Shown in pieces: positions 23,701-34,202 of a DNA stretch of 64,000 nucleotides. How positions within the stretch are numbered: position 1 is the first letter of the stretch; every line of letters starts with the position of its first letter. A program made the translations under genes and the position numbers. Below the pieces are notes generated by a model. It was not told the DNA's origin, did not search any database, and worked only from the letters and a program-made list of their open reading frames with translations. The DNA is from Cyathus striatus (lineage: Eukaryota > Basidiomycota > Agaricomycetes > Agaricales > Nidulariaceae): contig JAOVFP010000020.1 in NCBI GenBank assembly GCA_025738555.1, positions 1,240,001 through 1,304,000 of the forward strand, written 5' to 3'.

Positions 23701-26700
23701 AACGAAACGCAACGGTCGTCAAAGACGTTACCCGCCATATCCCCAAACCGATTGTTATTGCAGTCCGTATAAACGGACATCCGGTACGAGCACTGGTGGA
23801 CTCCGGTTCGCTAGGAGATTTTATGTCAACCAAGTTAGCGGACCAACTCAAGGTAAGCACGATAGAACTTACGGTCCCTATCAATATTCAACTAGCAGTA
23901 CAGGGTTCTCGCACAAAATCTAACCACGGTACCATGGTCAGCTTTGAATACTCGACCATGAAAGAACAAAGGTACTTTGATATTATTAACGTATCAAACT
24001 ATGATCTGATCTTGGGTACACCATGGCTATTCCAGCATAAAGTGTCAATTGGTATTAACCCACCATGCATTACCGTCGGGAGCGAAGAAGCGCTTCCCAT
24101 CCGCGGCCCAAGAACGGCGAAATTATCGTCGCAGGCAGTAGCAATATTTCAACAAACGGTAGATACTGCTAGACAAGAGTTATTAGAATATTCCTTACCA
24201 CTTTGTAAAAAGGCGTCTGATACACCATTACCCCCACTCCGCGAAATAAACCATCGTATTCCACTCAAAGACCCTCATAAACAATACTCCTTCCGGCCTT
24301 CTAAATGCCCTGAAGGTTTGAGACCGCTCTGGAACGAAAAACGCGACGTCTACGTAAGAACAGGACGATGGAAATCCACCACGGGACGCAATGCAGTCCC
24401 CATGCTTCTCCTGAAGAAACCTGGTAAATCAGACGAACCGGTAAGATTACGGACGGTTGTCGACTTACGAGAACGGAACCTGAACACACATAAACTCTCG
24501 TCCCCGTTACCCGAAATCGACGGCATCTTAAGACGAGTAGCCCGCGCAAAATACCGCTCCATCGTCGACGGACAAGACGCCTATGAACAAATCCGTATAG
24601 ACCCAGAAGATGTACCAAACTCGGCCATGAACACTCCTAACGGCACAATGGTCAGCCTTGTCATACAGCAGGGGGACTGCAATGCAGCAGCTACCTTCCA
24701 ATCTGTCATGAACAACTTATTCTCCCCCTACATTGGCCGTTTTATGGATGTGTATCTAGATGATATCATAATATATTCCGACACGCTTTCGGAACATGTA
24801 GAACATGTAAAAATCGTCATTGACATCCTAAGAAACAATCAGTTCTATTTAAGCGAAAAGAAACTAAAATTCTTACAGCCTGAACTCAGGATCCTCGGCC
24901 ACATCATCGATGATGAAGGCATCCGTATGGACCCCGACAAGGTTGACGCCCTAGCACGTTGGAAACCGCCTACAAACCGGGACCTCCTCCGAGGATTCCT
25001 AGGCGCTGCAGGATACCTAGCGGATGACATAGATCGCATCCGCATACCTATGGGTATACTACATGAACTGACAAGCGACCAAGTACCGTTTAGATGGGAA
25101 TATACACACCAACGCGCATTCCAAGATATCCAGAACCTCGCCACAATACACCGTGAGCACCACCGTATACCCCTCGTATACGGCAAAGATGCACCACCGG
25201 TAAATATCATCACCGACGGTTGCCTTTCGGGTATCGGCGGCGTCATCTCCCAAGGCGAGGATTGGCAAACGGCCAAAGTCGCTGCATTCTACTCCGCGAA
25301 ACTCAACGTCGCACAACAAAAATACCCGGTGCACGAAATCGAATTCCTAGCAGGTCTCGAAACGATGTTAAGGTACCGAGACCTCCTACAAGGAATCCAT
25401 TTTCGATGGTACACTGACCATAAACCCCTTGTACACTTCCTACATCAAAAAGAATTGTCCCCGCGTCAGACACGGTGGATTGAGAAAGTCGGTGAATTCG
25501 ACTTTGAAATCATATATGTACCTGGCACTGACAATGTGGTCTCGGATGCGCTCTCGCGCATATACTCGAACGATGCTCCCGGCACGGTACGCGCCAGGAG
25601 TGAATACACCTATCACGATATCATTAATAATGATATACTCGAATCGACGCTAATAACAATGCCCCTCACCGTTGATTTGGAGGGCGCAGCTACGCGCACC
25701 AGGCGCCCACGAAAACAACCCGAACCCGCGGAAACAGGCCGACCTGAAACGTCGAAAGAATTTGCCAAGCGAATGAAAGGCCGCGTCGTTCTTAAAGGAC
25801 CTGCAGAACGACGGGAGGGCGTGAGTACCGCAGAAAACGTCGAAACTGCAATACAACCTACAGAATCCACACTAAACGAACAACCAACCCCCACACACAA
25901 TTCAGAAGCACTCGAATTAACCAATTACGAAACTAATGACAATGTCTTCCTTTCCACGGCGCCTACACTGCTAGACGCAATCAGCGAGGGAACGGAGGGC
26001 GCAAATTTACTCAACTTACTTAAAGGACGATATCAAGAAGACAAGTCCTTCACCGATATATTAGAAAATCCCAAAGGGTACAAAAACTTCGAAGTTACTA
26101 GCTCAATACCTAATGAACAATTAGTATTCCTTAAACTGAAAGATAGAAAAGTCCTATGCATACCTAAGATCATCCTAAACAACGGCAGAAGTGCCAGAGA
26201 ACTAGTAATAGCAGAAGCACATTCTATATTAGCACATCTAGGAGCAAGAAAGACAATAACATACCTTAGAGACTATGTATGGTGGAAAGACATAATAAAA
26301 GACACACAGGCGTACTGCGACACATGTATGACTTGCAGACGAAGCAAACCGAACCACCAGAAGCCTCTAGGATTATTGAACCCTCTCGAAATACCCACGA
26401 AACCATGGGAATCGATAGGCATCGACTTCGTCGGACCACTGCCCCCATCCGAAGACAGAGACGGCACGTACGACGAAATCACAGTAATCATAGACCTATT
26501 AACAGGCATGGTACACCTGGTACCAAGTCGCGCAAACTACAAAGCAAAAGAGATTGCGGAATTAATATTCGCAGAAGTCTATAAACACCACGGCTTACCA
26601 AAGAACATTGTAAGCGACAGGGACGTACTCTTTACGAGTATATTCTGGAGAACGCTGCACGAATTAATAGGCACGAAACTAAGAATGTCCAGTGCTTACC

Positions 26701-28691
26701 ATCCCCAATCCGACGGCGCAACGGAACGCGCTAACAAAACTATCACAACAATGATCAGAACTTCTATATCAACTAAACAAAAAGATTGGGTTAGCAGACT
26801 ACCCGCGGTTGAGTTCGCAATAAACTCAGCTCGTTCAGAAACGACCGGATACGCTCCATTCTTCCTAAACACGGGACGAATGCCGAGATCGTTCATATGG
26901 GAAACCCAAGACAAGTCCGAACACGTTGGCGTAAGAACGTTCGCACAACGGCTTAAAAACACGATAATGTCGGCTCACGACAGCATCCTATACCATAGAC
27001 TAAAACAAGTCAGAACAGCTAATAGGAAAAGACAGTGGTCACCTATTACTACCAAAGACATGGTATATGTATCCACAGAGCACATAACAATCCCCAAAGG
27101 ACTAGCAAGGAAGTTTGTTCCAAAGTTTATAGGCCCCTACAAAGTATTAAAGGACTTTGAGAACAATTCCTACCAGTTGGACTTACCAGTGACAATGAAG
27201 AAGAGAGGAATACACGACGTATTCCATTCCTCGGTACTACGCGTACACGTGCCAAACGACGACCGGCTTTTCCCCGGACGCCTCGACAACCAAATTTGGA
27301 ATCTCGATGACGCGGATCATGAGCCCGAATGGGCCGTTGACATAATTAAAGATCATTCCGGATCAAAGAAAGAGGCACGCTTTCTAATACAGTGGAAAGC
27401 TGGGGACTCCTCTTGGCTCCCCTATGACAAAATCGATCATCTCAACGCGCTTCAAGAATATTTCGACAAGCTAGGAATTGAAAACATATCGGAATTGCCG
27501 CCCGGCACTGGAGTAATTCCAGATGAGGCTCAAATTTCTTTAGGCCACCTATATATATCTGACCAATCATCCTCATCTGCCCCCTCACCCCATTCATACA
27601 CACCGAAATCTAACTATAACTCATTTGGTACAAACCAAAATACCGACATGACTGACAATACTGAAGCCAGCTCATCTTCCCCACTCTCGCTGAAAAACGA
27701 TGTATGCTCAGAAACTCCCTCCGCACTCGATAAGGGAGTAAACAATCTAACCCTGGACGACGACATCCCTATGGAAGACGGTGTGCCCATAATCTTCCTA
27801 CACAGACTATACACTCACCTAAAAGCCGTAACTCTACTAGCTTCTAAACTCGAGAACACGAGTTCTACTGCAGCCGAACGCCAAGCGCCCGAGTCAAGTA
27901 ACGGCGCTATTACCACTGCAGACACAGCAACTCCCACTCACGAAATCATACGCTCGCTACCACGCATCCCTAAAGTGACACATCCCTCCAATCCGGTAAT
28001 CGATACAGCAACATCCACTACGCTCCCGACACATAATCGCGTAGCACCTCGACCACCATCCAACTCCAACCTCACCTCTTCCACTCCTGCACCCGTTTCC
28101 TTCAGCGTGTCCTATGTACACAACGAGGAACTTCGAATTTCATCAGCCCAACCGAAATTCACGGACTCCGGAGTACGGAGCTTTCTCGACAACACCAACA
28201 TCGATATTTGGTTCATAAAAGACCAACACGAAAACGTCTTCTCAGTTGACCCATACGCGGTCATCTCTTATCTCAAGTTCGACTCCCTTGTTCGTCGTAA
28301 ACGATGGGGACCCATACCTCTTGGCTACCAAGACTTTGCGACCATCTTCAATGCTCACCCAGAATCCGGAAGCAAATTCGTTACATTTGATCCGGACTTT
28401 AACCGATGGGTACTCCCTTCACCAGCTGCAAGCGGACCCAGTGGCATCAGAATCCAAGACGCCCACAAGAAAACGGATCCTCATATTTACGACCAATTAA
28501 GGAACTTACGACTCATCTTACCCGATGGCACCCTCGACGAAGAACGACTTAGTATTATGGAACAGTGCTTCTACAAATCACAACATAATACCGAAGACGG
28601 CTCTCGACCCCACAAGAAACCCCGCTACGACCCATACCCAACCCGTAGCAACAAGAAAGGGAACGGACGACCCCGTCCCCTCGTCTTATAA
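20706..28691 (+). CDS. Ty3/Gypsy chromovirus-type Gag-Pol polyprotein
   Basis: One uninterrupted frame of 2661 codons encodes fused Gag and Pol of a fungal LTR retrotransposon. Visible in order (residues approximate): Gag capsid-like region 309-482; zinc knuckle CFFCKEAGHVARQC at 593-606; aspartic protease with DSG at 1032-1034; reverse transcriptase with YLDD at 1350-1353; RNase H from about 1500 (TDGCLSGIGG); integrase with an HHCC zinc motif at about 1838-1882, the first catalytic Asp near 1907 (GIDFVGP), the second near 1970 (VSDRD) and Glu near 2006 (GATERANK); and a chromodomain at about 2206-2257 (EPEWAVDIIKDH to WKAGDSSWLP). A chromodomain after integrase defines chromoviruses. About 400 further residues follow, Ser/Thr/Pro-rich and then with a folded-looking block, and are unusual. 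No stop or frameshift interrupts the frame. Confidence 0.93.
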   Translation: MCNSNSLGPEENQPRVSGAVDSPSNPFSPSNEEAPTAQKDQSGPPTDINSEGTATPVSSLLSNISSNNTDVNSNDNSTIINQIDNENEARIINPQDLEEIRTVNHNVATRDAESTTADQGEGPSRNKGKAIDPTNWGNVNIENEELDVEAQQALLENYNINRSARNDTRPDTEHRNQRERNNTRARYEPTAYAQDYVRERSVPISSGMTNRIRTAVNFGQTYKEAERNLKPSHQINPDSFLGDAFRVVRQINNEPMGYPSDSDPSSSDESNHSHRSHSSHGRHHARKRSTSKRRRKERERRRRRKQRSLIKPLPPNPYDGTPNIQTFYRFVIESCDYISSGEVEPERQILTLSHYLKERAYTYYTREVAYNISRMNLEEFFTGLFNHVFPLNFREQQRNKLETLRQENRSIKWYLSKLNDLILTIGDISEREKVRALWRGLRPETRGQLVRQKINQEVSSFDTIANAAELEEIAEMEYEFERKNSRRNGSPRRHHQPRSRSRDHSRGRRSSSDNQRGGRRSDRPHRQPRNNSQDKNRSFGKKTNHTPGYSSNRQRLQRESTVERQQHKFKPRNNHRQELTDREKDNLRNEGKCFFCKEAGHVARQCPKKASVPGPSSGGPPGIRNYNLDVHYDNSEQLRELAINSENLDSLELGNIEYCQPGEYYIKKITHKPRKQRPKTYNNNRSTKIEIEVDNEGYQIDNNNSPYNEVHSTLEVPSFNHAPVRPPRTSRLGHAWEKYLEYYFNSRSTAPRKYGSPRFLVYLSGHGEYYVIMDEELEFESITLPVQYIQQPGFKIDKWYLTQFKTVSRQLAGCRFRPIRDKDPQFKTNSAPIIGTLDPAHNVYAWNAERALSNGAPYPGDNPKTQNTEPKHRFCVRLTNVFNDTYTVKDRELTFHTEIPGRHLRNSKFNIINWYWKAVRKAYLKLIKTIDNFEDEENLLHYLFDPLTDQEIAITDIYNETIELMNVNNRIKLNERKGYDLVVELNGQQVERGTYPAIQRNATVVKDVTRHIPKPIVIAVRINGHPVRALVDSGSLGDFMSTKLADQLKVSTIELTVPINIQLAVQGSRTKSNHGTMVSFEYSTMKEQRYFDIINVSNYDLILGTPWLFQHKVSIGINPPCITVGSEEALPIRGPRTAKLSSQAVAIFQQTVDTARQELLEYSLPLCKKASDTPLPPLREINHRIPLKDPHKQYSFRPSKCPEGLRPLWNEKRDVYVRTGRWKSTTGRNAVPMLLLKKPGKSDEPVRLRTVVDLRERNLNTHKLSSPLPEIDGILRRVARAKYRSIVDGQDAYEQIRIDPEDVPNSAMNTPNGTMVSLVIQQGDCNAAATFQSVMNNLFSPYIGRFMDVYLDDIIIYSDTLSEHVEHVKIVIDILRNNQFYLSEKKLKFLQPELRILGHIIDDEGIRMDPDKVDALARWKPPTNRDLLRGFLGAAGYLADDIDRIRIPMGILHELTSDQVPFRWEYTHQRAFQDIQNLATIHREHHRIPLVYGKDAPPVNIITDGCLSGIGGVISQGEDWQTAKVAAFYSAKLNVAQQKYPVHEIEFLAGLETMLRYRDLLQGIHFRWYTDHKPLVHFLHQKELSPRQTRWIEKVGEFDFEIIYVPGTDNVVSDALSRIYSNDAPGTVRARSEYTYHDIINNDILESTLITMPLTVDLEGAATRTRRPRKQPEPAETGRPETSKEFAKRMKGRVVLKGPAERREGVSTAENVETAIQPTESTLNEQPTPTHNSEALELTNYETNDNVFLSTAPTLLDAISEGTEGANLLNLLKGRYQEDKSFTDILENPKGYKNFEVTSSIPNEQLVFLKLKDRKVLCIPKIILNNGRSARELVIAEAHSILAHLGARKTITYLRDYVWWKDIIKDTQAYCDTCMTCRRSKPNHQKPLGLLNPLEIPTKPWESIGIDFVGPLPPSEDRDGTYDEITVIIDLLTGMVHLVPSRANYKAKEIAELIFAEVYKHHGLPKNIVSDRDVLFTSIFWRTLHELIGTKLRMSSAYHPQSDGATERANKTITTMIRTSISTKQKDWVSRLPAVEFAINSARSETTGYAPFFLNTGRMPRSFIWETQDKSEHVGVRTFAQRLKNTIMSAHDSILYHRLKQVRTANRKRQWSPITTKDMVYVSTEHITIPKGLARKFVPKFIGPYKVLKDFENNSYQLDLPVTMKKRGIHDVFHSSVLRVHVPNDDRLFPGRLDNQIWNLDDADHEPEWAVDIIKDHSGSKKEARFLIQWKAGDSSWLPYDKIDHLNALQEYFDKLGIENISELPPGTGVIPDEAQISLGHLYISDQSSSSAPSPHSYTPKSNYNSFGTNQNTDMTDNTEASSSSPLSLKNDVCSETPSALDKGVNNLTLDDDIPMEDGVPIIFLHRLYTHLKAVTLLASKLENTSSTAAERQAPESSNGAITTADTATPTHEIIRSLPRIPKVTHPSNPVIDTATSTTLPTHNRVAPRPPSNSNLTSSTPAPVSFSVSYVHNEELRISSAQPKFTDSGVRSFLDNTNIDIWFIKDQHENVFSVDPYAVISYLKFDSLVRRKRWGPIPLGYQDFATIFNAHPESGSKFVTFDPDFNRWVLPSPAASGPSGIRIQDAHKKTDPHIYDQLRNLRLILPDGTLDEERLSIMEQCFYKSQHNTEDGSRPHKKPRYDPYPTRSNKKGNGRPRPLVL

Positions 28692-28718
28692 TTCATCTGT
28701 TATTCTAACCGTCTCTCG

Positions 28719-28756
28719 TGTGACGATACCGTTACTCCGGTCACGCTATCGTCACA
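28719..28756. repeat. Perfect 10-bp inverted repeat downstream of gag-pol
   Basis: TGTGACGATA at 28719-28728 pairs with TATCGTCACA at 28747-28756 around an 18-nt loop. The right arm recurs at 28940-28949, over the first codons of the next gene. Possible roles are an RNA hairpin in the element's 3' end or terminal motifs of a short LTR. Confidence 0.6.
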
Positions 28757-28935
28757 ACATGTGGGCCTCATGTTAATATTATTCTTATAGCATTCTTTAA
28801 AAGAAATCGCTTCTGCCAGTATTATTTCCCCACCCTAATCTCTGTCTCCCAACTCACTGCTCAACTGAGCTGCATGTAAGTTACCGCTATTCTTTCTCAT
28901 AACGCATCGACTTAATCTCTTTTTTATTATTAAGA

Positions 28936-29874
28936 ATGATATCGTCACAGGACATATTTAACTACGCCACGGGCGCCCTGGCATTCTTGAGTGCCATAGC
29001 TTCTGCCTTACTCTACTATCGCCAGTATCTTCCAGGCGTCCAGATAAAGATATTGGATGAATTATTGAAAGAAACGAAGGGAATGTATTGTAAGTTCGAG
29101 GCGGAGGGTTTACTGTCTGAGGGACAGCTAAGTGTCAGCATGAAAGACAACATAGAGAGGTTTGTGCTAGTTTCAGTAGGTGCGCGCCGCTCTAATATAT
29201 AAGTATAGCCTTGAGCTAGATAGCATATCATTGAGGCAACAAGCCTACAATGCAACAACCACTACACAAGAATACCTGGCCATGTTTCGGGGGCTCTCCC
29301 GCGAAATTATGCACAGAGCGCATCAAGTTAAGAAATTCAGAGCTTATCTACTGGTATGCTATTTATGCATGTCGCCTTTTTCGTGAACTAACGATCCCTC
29401 CATAGTCAGCCAGTGAAGAACAGAAACGGCAACAACGACTTTCTCGTAGTTATGCCCGCCTCCATGATATAAGCAATCGCTGCTCAGAGCAAATGATACA
29501 GGATGCTTCTGTCAGTGAAGGAGTTGCAGATGCTGTACATCCTATCATTACTGAAACGCCTGTTCTCGACGGTGGACAAGAGGCTACTCAGTCCACAGCC
29601 ACTGGTACGTTTGCGCTTCAAGTGTCGTGCATTAAACGTGCAATTAAAATTTACAGCTTCCACTGCTCAACAGTTTTCTGTTGATTCATCGTTACACGAA
29701 CAGGATGTTCCGAGCTGTTGCACAACTTTAGTGGAAAGATCATCTTCTAAGTGGTGGTCATTGCCTATTCCATTCTCCAGGTTTAGATGGTGCTTTGAAT
29801 ATCCGACAAACAAGCCTTCCAATGCCTCCAGCACCGAGTTGAATGTACCGGATATCATGTCACTGCCTGTGTAG
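28936..29874 (+). CDS. Small protein with N-terminal membrane segment, function unknown
   Basis: Four exons (28936-29163, 29204-29353, 29406-29604, 29657-29874) join in phase to 264 residues. Near the N-terminus there is a hydrophobic segment (ATGALAFLSAIASALLYY, residues about 11-28), then a helical, charged region likely to form a coiled coil (from VQIKILDELLKETK through the second exon, LRQQAYNATTTTQEY), then a disordered Ser/Thr-rich part and a Cys/Trp-containing tail. The first intron (40 nt) is very short. No function recognised. The ATG and next four codons overlap a 10-bp motif repeated at the end of the retroelement, so the present start might have been shaped by that insertion. Confidence 0.65.
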
Positions 29875-31072
29875 CTGGTACATACCAGAGCTTTGCCGTT
29901 CTAGCTCCTGCAGGAATCATGCGTGTAACGGAATTATCGCTTACCTTTTACATATTTGGGCAACTAAGGCTTTCCACTTTACTTTGATGGACTTCTCTAG
30001 CCTTACAGTACCAGATGTGTAGCACGCACATATCCTTCAATACGCCCCCACAAGGATGGTCTCGTTATTCCTTTACATACGCCGCTGGATGATGTATACC
30101 AATTTCTATAGTTTTATCAACCTATTGGAAGGATGCAAGGTGCTTTTCCTAATGATTGGAAAGCAGGCAGGTCGCGGCATGTGTTTCCCTCATAGGTAGG
30201 GTGTGACGATCATGTGTCGTATATTCCGCCTGCAAAAGCACAGCTTTTAAAAGTCCATAGATGTGCTTCGTATGTTATTCCAATGTTAGCAATAAAACAT
30301 ATATTGCACCAAGATGAGGCCCGTTAACGAAACTAGAGTCATCATTGATGTGTATCGTTTCTGAGGGTTCAAGCGTCAGCCCGGTAACACAGGACGATGC
30401 AAAACGTTCAAAAGATGTACTGCCATGTCACATGCATGGCACTTGTAATAGAAGACAAGCGTGGAAAGTAGCATGTAGGTGCTCTATCACTTTCTTGTAC
30501 AGGAATTTCAATGCAGCAGAGGAATGGGTTTGGGCTCCTGCTGGCTCCACATGGACTGCAAAAGACAAACTAGAATAAAGCTGGTTACGACGATCGAAGA
30601 CATTGTTCGCCTTTCCCAGGTAACTAACTGACTAGGTTAGTGTCGTAAGTATCGATGCTCAAGCTATCAGTGTGGTGCGATTCCTCTTGAATGGAGCGGA
30701 GTTAATGCTACGCTACACCGGCAAAGACCTTAAAGATTGAAGAACAAGCAATCTTGCAACCCGGGTTTGAAACACATCCTGTAGAATGTGCGTCGAAAAG
30801 ACAATTCGACTTACCTTCGGCAGTTTATTTTCTATTTGAGCCATTAACAAAATTTTATATATTAGTACAGAGCAACGAGCGTGACAGTCACCAAGGTTTG
30901 TTGCATCCTACGACACACCCTGATCCCAAGAGCATTTCCCTATCCAATTGTCTAATTCAGCATCGTTCCTGCAGCCGACTTCCAACGAGAAGGCCTTATT
31001 TAGTGAAAAGCCATACATATGTGTGGGGAATACGGCATTGAAAGCGATTGCAGGATCCGTACACTATAGAAT
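29875..31072. other. Intergenic
   Basis: About 1.2 kb between two convergent genes. Short open stretches such as 30345-30578 and 30754-31041 look random. No repeats or RNA genes recognised. Confidence 0.55.
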
Positions 31073-31445
31073 TTAGTTGTCGCTTCTTGTTTTAAATTCT
31101 CCAGGATCCTTCTCAGCATTTTTAACTTCGACGGCTAGTCGCCAACCGCCATAGAGCTGGTTGACGATGGCACTTCGCCGGAGGACCGTTAGCTCTTTCA
31201 CAGCATCAGAGTAAAGCATTCGAACTTTCTCCGGATCTGTCTCAGACTAACAAACGCGAGAATACGGATTAGCATGGACTCATTTGACGTAACTCGCGAC
31301 TCACCTTCAGGCCATGGAATGTTTCCTTGGTCCTTTTAAGAAAGTACTCCCTGAAGTTGTATGAGCTGAACCCGCGAGATGCGCGAAGTGTGGCTGCATA
31401 AAGGTTAAGGATGGTGCGACGGCTTGGAACTGCTGTTGAGCTCAT
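31073..31445 (-). CDS. ISD11: Mitochondrial Fe-S biogenesis factor ISD11 (LYRM4-like)
   Basis: ISD11 binds and stabilises the cysteine desulphurase Nfs1 in the mitochondrial matrix together with acyl carrier protein. Two exons, 31305-31445 and 31073-31246, join through a GTGAGT donor and a TTAG acceptor in phase to 104 residues. The N-terminus carries the LYR-type motif in RRTILNLYAATLRASRGF, where Leu-Tyr-Ala replaces Leu-Tyr-Arg. It is followed by SSYNFREYFLKRTKETF, the expected Phe/Tyr/Arg pattern of the family, and a second half with YSDAVKELTVLRRSAIVNQL and YGGWRLAVE. Length and the phrase FREYF fit ISD11 better than other LYR proteins. Each exon is under 60 codons, so the gene is easy to miss. 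Confidence 0.82.
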
Positions 31446-32566
31446 TTTGGTCTTCTGGAGGGATGAAGAACCTGCTCAGTCAGCTGCAGTTACTAGTCAG
31501 TACGGAGGCGGCCGAGGAATTCGCACGTGAAACTGAGTTTAGGTATGTTGGTTTCAGAAGCCGTTGTTCAGTTTACGTAAAGAAGCCAATAGGACCGTAG
31601 CGCTCGAAAACACTCAATCAGTGCGAACAACCAACTTTCTTCAGCCTTTACGCGTACGCGTTACAGTATGTGCGGGTTCATATTATTTACACTGTACATC
31701 GTAGAGAAATACTGACAATTTATATTGTATTTAGACATTACACACGAACCATTGGAATCTTGATGCTTCCACGTATCTCGTTCCACTTCTGAATGGAGAG
31801 TGACGTGAGCAATATGCTATAATCACCATGATGTGTAGTACTCGGAGTAAGGATAGCCACAATAAAGTGCTGGGCTACCGACTCAGTACCGACATCTCTC
31901 GGGTTCCTTATCCTACTTACTCCTGTCAGATAGCATATTTTTTCAAATGCATTCATGTCTAACACGAAGATCAGCGACATTCCACGCCGATAGCTACGAT
32001 TCTAGACCTCCGTACCGTCAGGAAAGTCGACCTCAAAATATTCATTCCCCGCATCATAAGAACCGACCGGTGCGTTGCGGGAGTTGCGGGGCGTTCGCCT
32101 ATTTTCATTTGTTGTTCATCCATTTTCCCTATTTTACCCCAGTTTTCGTGCCTACATCTCTGCCGATGCGACCTTATACGGTGCATACCGCCGAGCCTAT
32201 TCAGGCTTATTCAAACTTCATTTTCACCTTTGATCTTTAAACACCGATAACCATATGGTCACCCCGCAATCATTAGTTTCACCTCCGTCTAATCTTTGAT
32301 TTTGGACGGAACGGATGGTCAAGTGAGCCGTCAAGCCTATTTTTTCCATCTAGGCTCCATGATCTACCTTTATCCGCTGATTTTTTTGCCTATTCTGCTC
32401 ATGGCTGACGTCGCGTGCTTCCGTGAACCATGGCGTCTCTCCGGCTTCCAGCACCCGAATGCAATGTAAAATGTCCCTTGCTCCTTACCCCTCTCTCTTC
32501 TCTACTTAAGATCTAACTAAATCTTCTGCACTTTAACGCTATTTTACGTGGTTAGGATCGACGACC
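31446..32566. other. Intergenic, divergent promoters
   Basis: 1.1 kb between the divergent ISD11 and aquaglyceroporin genes. Pyrimidine-rich sequence precedes the aquaglyceroporin start (around 32470-32520). No extra gene seen. Confidence 0.55.
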
Positions 32567-34202
32567 ATGTCTAAAGCGCACTCTGATTCAAAACCTTCCA
32601 TGGACGACAAGAACGAAACACCAAGCACCACTGAAATTGTCCATGGCCATCAAGAGTTCCTCCAGGGCCCTCGGAGGACTTGGTGGTGGAAGTACAAGTG
32701 AGTACTATTGTAATCCTTGTCATCCCCATGTTTATTTATGGTTTCATAGACAGATGATCAGAGAACCAATGGCCGAGTTCCTAGGCGTAGCCATCCTTAT
32801 CATTTTTGGAGCGGGCGTCGACTGTCAAGTTGTTCTTTCAGGGAACGAAGGTGTCGCTACCGGAGGGGCTAAAGGAGTGCGTATCGCCAATCTTCATTTC
32901 ACGTCATCGTAACTTACCTCCATCCCCGACGGCAGAACTACTTGTCCATTAGCTTCGGTTGGGCCGTAGGTGAGCCCTTGTTCACTCTGTTTTTAGCTTC
33001 AGTATCAATTAACATTGTTGTGTATTAGGGACTGCAATGGGCGTTTGGGCTAGTGGTGGGATATCGGGCGGACATATCAATCCTGCGGTATGTCAGATTT
33101 CTACTTCATTGTACTATGAATAAGTTGCTAATTGATATCATGACTAAAGGTAACTCTTGCATTGGCTACATGGCGAGGCTTCCCGTGGAAGAAAGTACCC
33201 GGTAAGTAATCGTTCGTTGCCTTGTTAGTCATTATTCCGTCCTTCACCGAGACACGCCGTTTTTCATATGATTCGACCTGAAATCTTGTATCGATCAGTG
33301 ACGCGGGTGCTGTGCGATGTCCATATTTCTAATCTCTACTTTTACATGATCCTATTCGAGATATGTGACAAGATTACTTATCTTCCTCGCAGTCTACATC
33401 TTCGCACAGCTGATGGGCGGGCTTGTCGGTGGCGCCCTGGTATATGCGAACTATTTCCACGCGATCGACATCTTTGAAGGTGGCCAAGGAATACGCACTC
33501 AGGCAACGGCGAGCTTATTCAGTACCTATGCGGTATGTCCTTTCTCGTATATCGGCCCTGTTTGTATTCTAATCATACGCATTCTTCTATCTCTCTTTGA
33601 TCCGTGAATATAGCTGGACTACATGACAGCCGTCTCATGTTTTTTCTCGGAATTCTTAGCCACAGCCGTACTGATGATCATGGTCCTCGCTGTTGGGGAT
33701 AAGAATAACACACCAACTCCAAGCGGACTCGCGCCTCTGTTTTTGTTCCTTTTGATTTTGGGTCTTGGAGCGTCGCTGGGAATGCAAACGGGTACATTTA
33801 TTTATTTCTTACGGCATCTCATATCAAGGTCTAACTGTTGCTGATACATAGCTTATGCGCTAAATCCGGCGCGTGATTTTGGACCTCGCCTGTTTCTTTC
33901 TATGGCTGGCTATGGAAAGGCCGTGTATACATATCGAAGGTCCGTGATAATGTTATCTACCCTTGAAGGAGTATGTTAACGATTAATTCAGTCACTACTG
34001 GATTTGGTGTCCCATCCTTGGACCCTTCTTAGGCGCGCAGGCCGGAACAGTGTTCTATGACACCTTTTTGTATAACGGTGACGATAGTACATTCAACACT
34101 GCGTCGTAAGTGGTTTTCAGCGTAAAGCATAAGTGTACCTTACTGAGAGAACATTCCAGCGATAAAAAACTACAAAGACATGCACTCGACCGGGTAGCAT
34201 AG
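32567..34202 (+). CDS. Aquaglyceroporin (major intrinsic protein)
   Basis: A plasma-membrane-type channel for glycerol, water and similar small solutes. Ten exons (32567-32697, 32750-32876, 32936-32969, 33029-33087, 33150-33201, 33393-33532, 33614-33791, 33852-33939, 33992-34105, 34160-34202) all join in phase to 321 residues. Both pore boxes are present: SGGHINPA after exon 4 and [12 protein letters not shown] in exon 8. The Asp after the second NPAR is the signature of glycerol facilitators rather than pure water channels. Six membrane segments are visible, e.g. [30 protein letters not shown] and [14 protein letters not shown]. The N-terminal ~50 residues are hydrophilic, possibly regulatory. 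Intron 5 is long (191 bp). The exon density is unusually high for the window but consistent with basidiomycete MIP genes. Confidence 0.92.

Larger units (their letters stand above)
20706..28956 (+). mobile_element. Ty3/Gypsy LTR retrotransposon, LTRs not identified
   Basis: The element is defined by its complete gag-pol frame. The left limit is uncertain: only 241 bp lie between the frame and the start of the divergent kinase-like gene, and they show no long direct match to the 244 bp to the right of the frame. On the right, the sequence TGTGACGATA (28719) and its reverse complement at 28940-28949 could be the ends of one 231-bp LTR, since LTRs start TG and end CA. However, no matching left LTR, primer binding site or polypurine tract next to 28719 was found, so this stays a guess. 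Coding sequence looks young because it has no lesions. Confidence 0.6.

Noticed and set aside
21368..26962. Several antisense and shifted open stretches inside the retroelement
   Set aside because: They are by-products of the long gag-pol frame and have no independent features.
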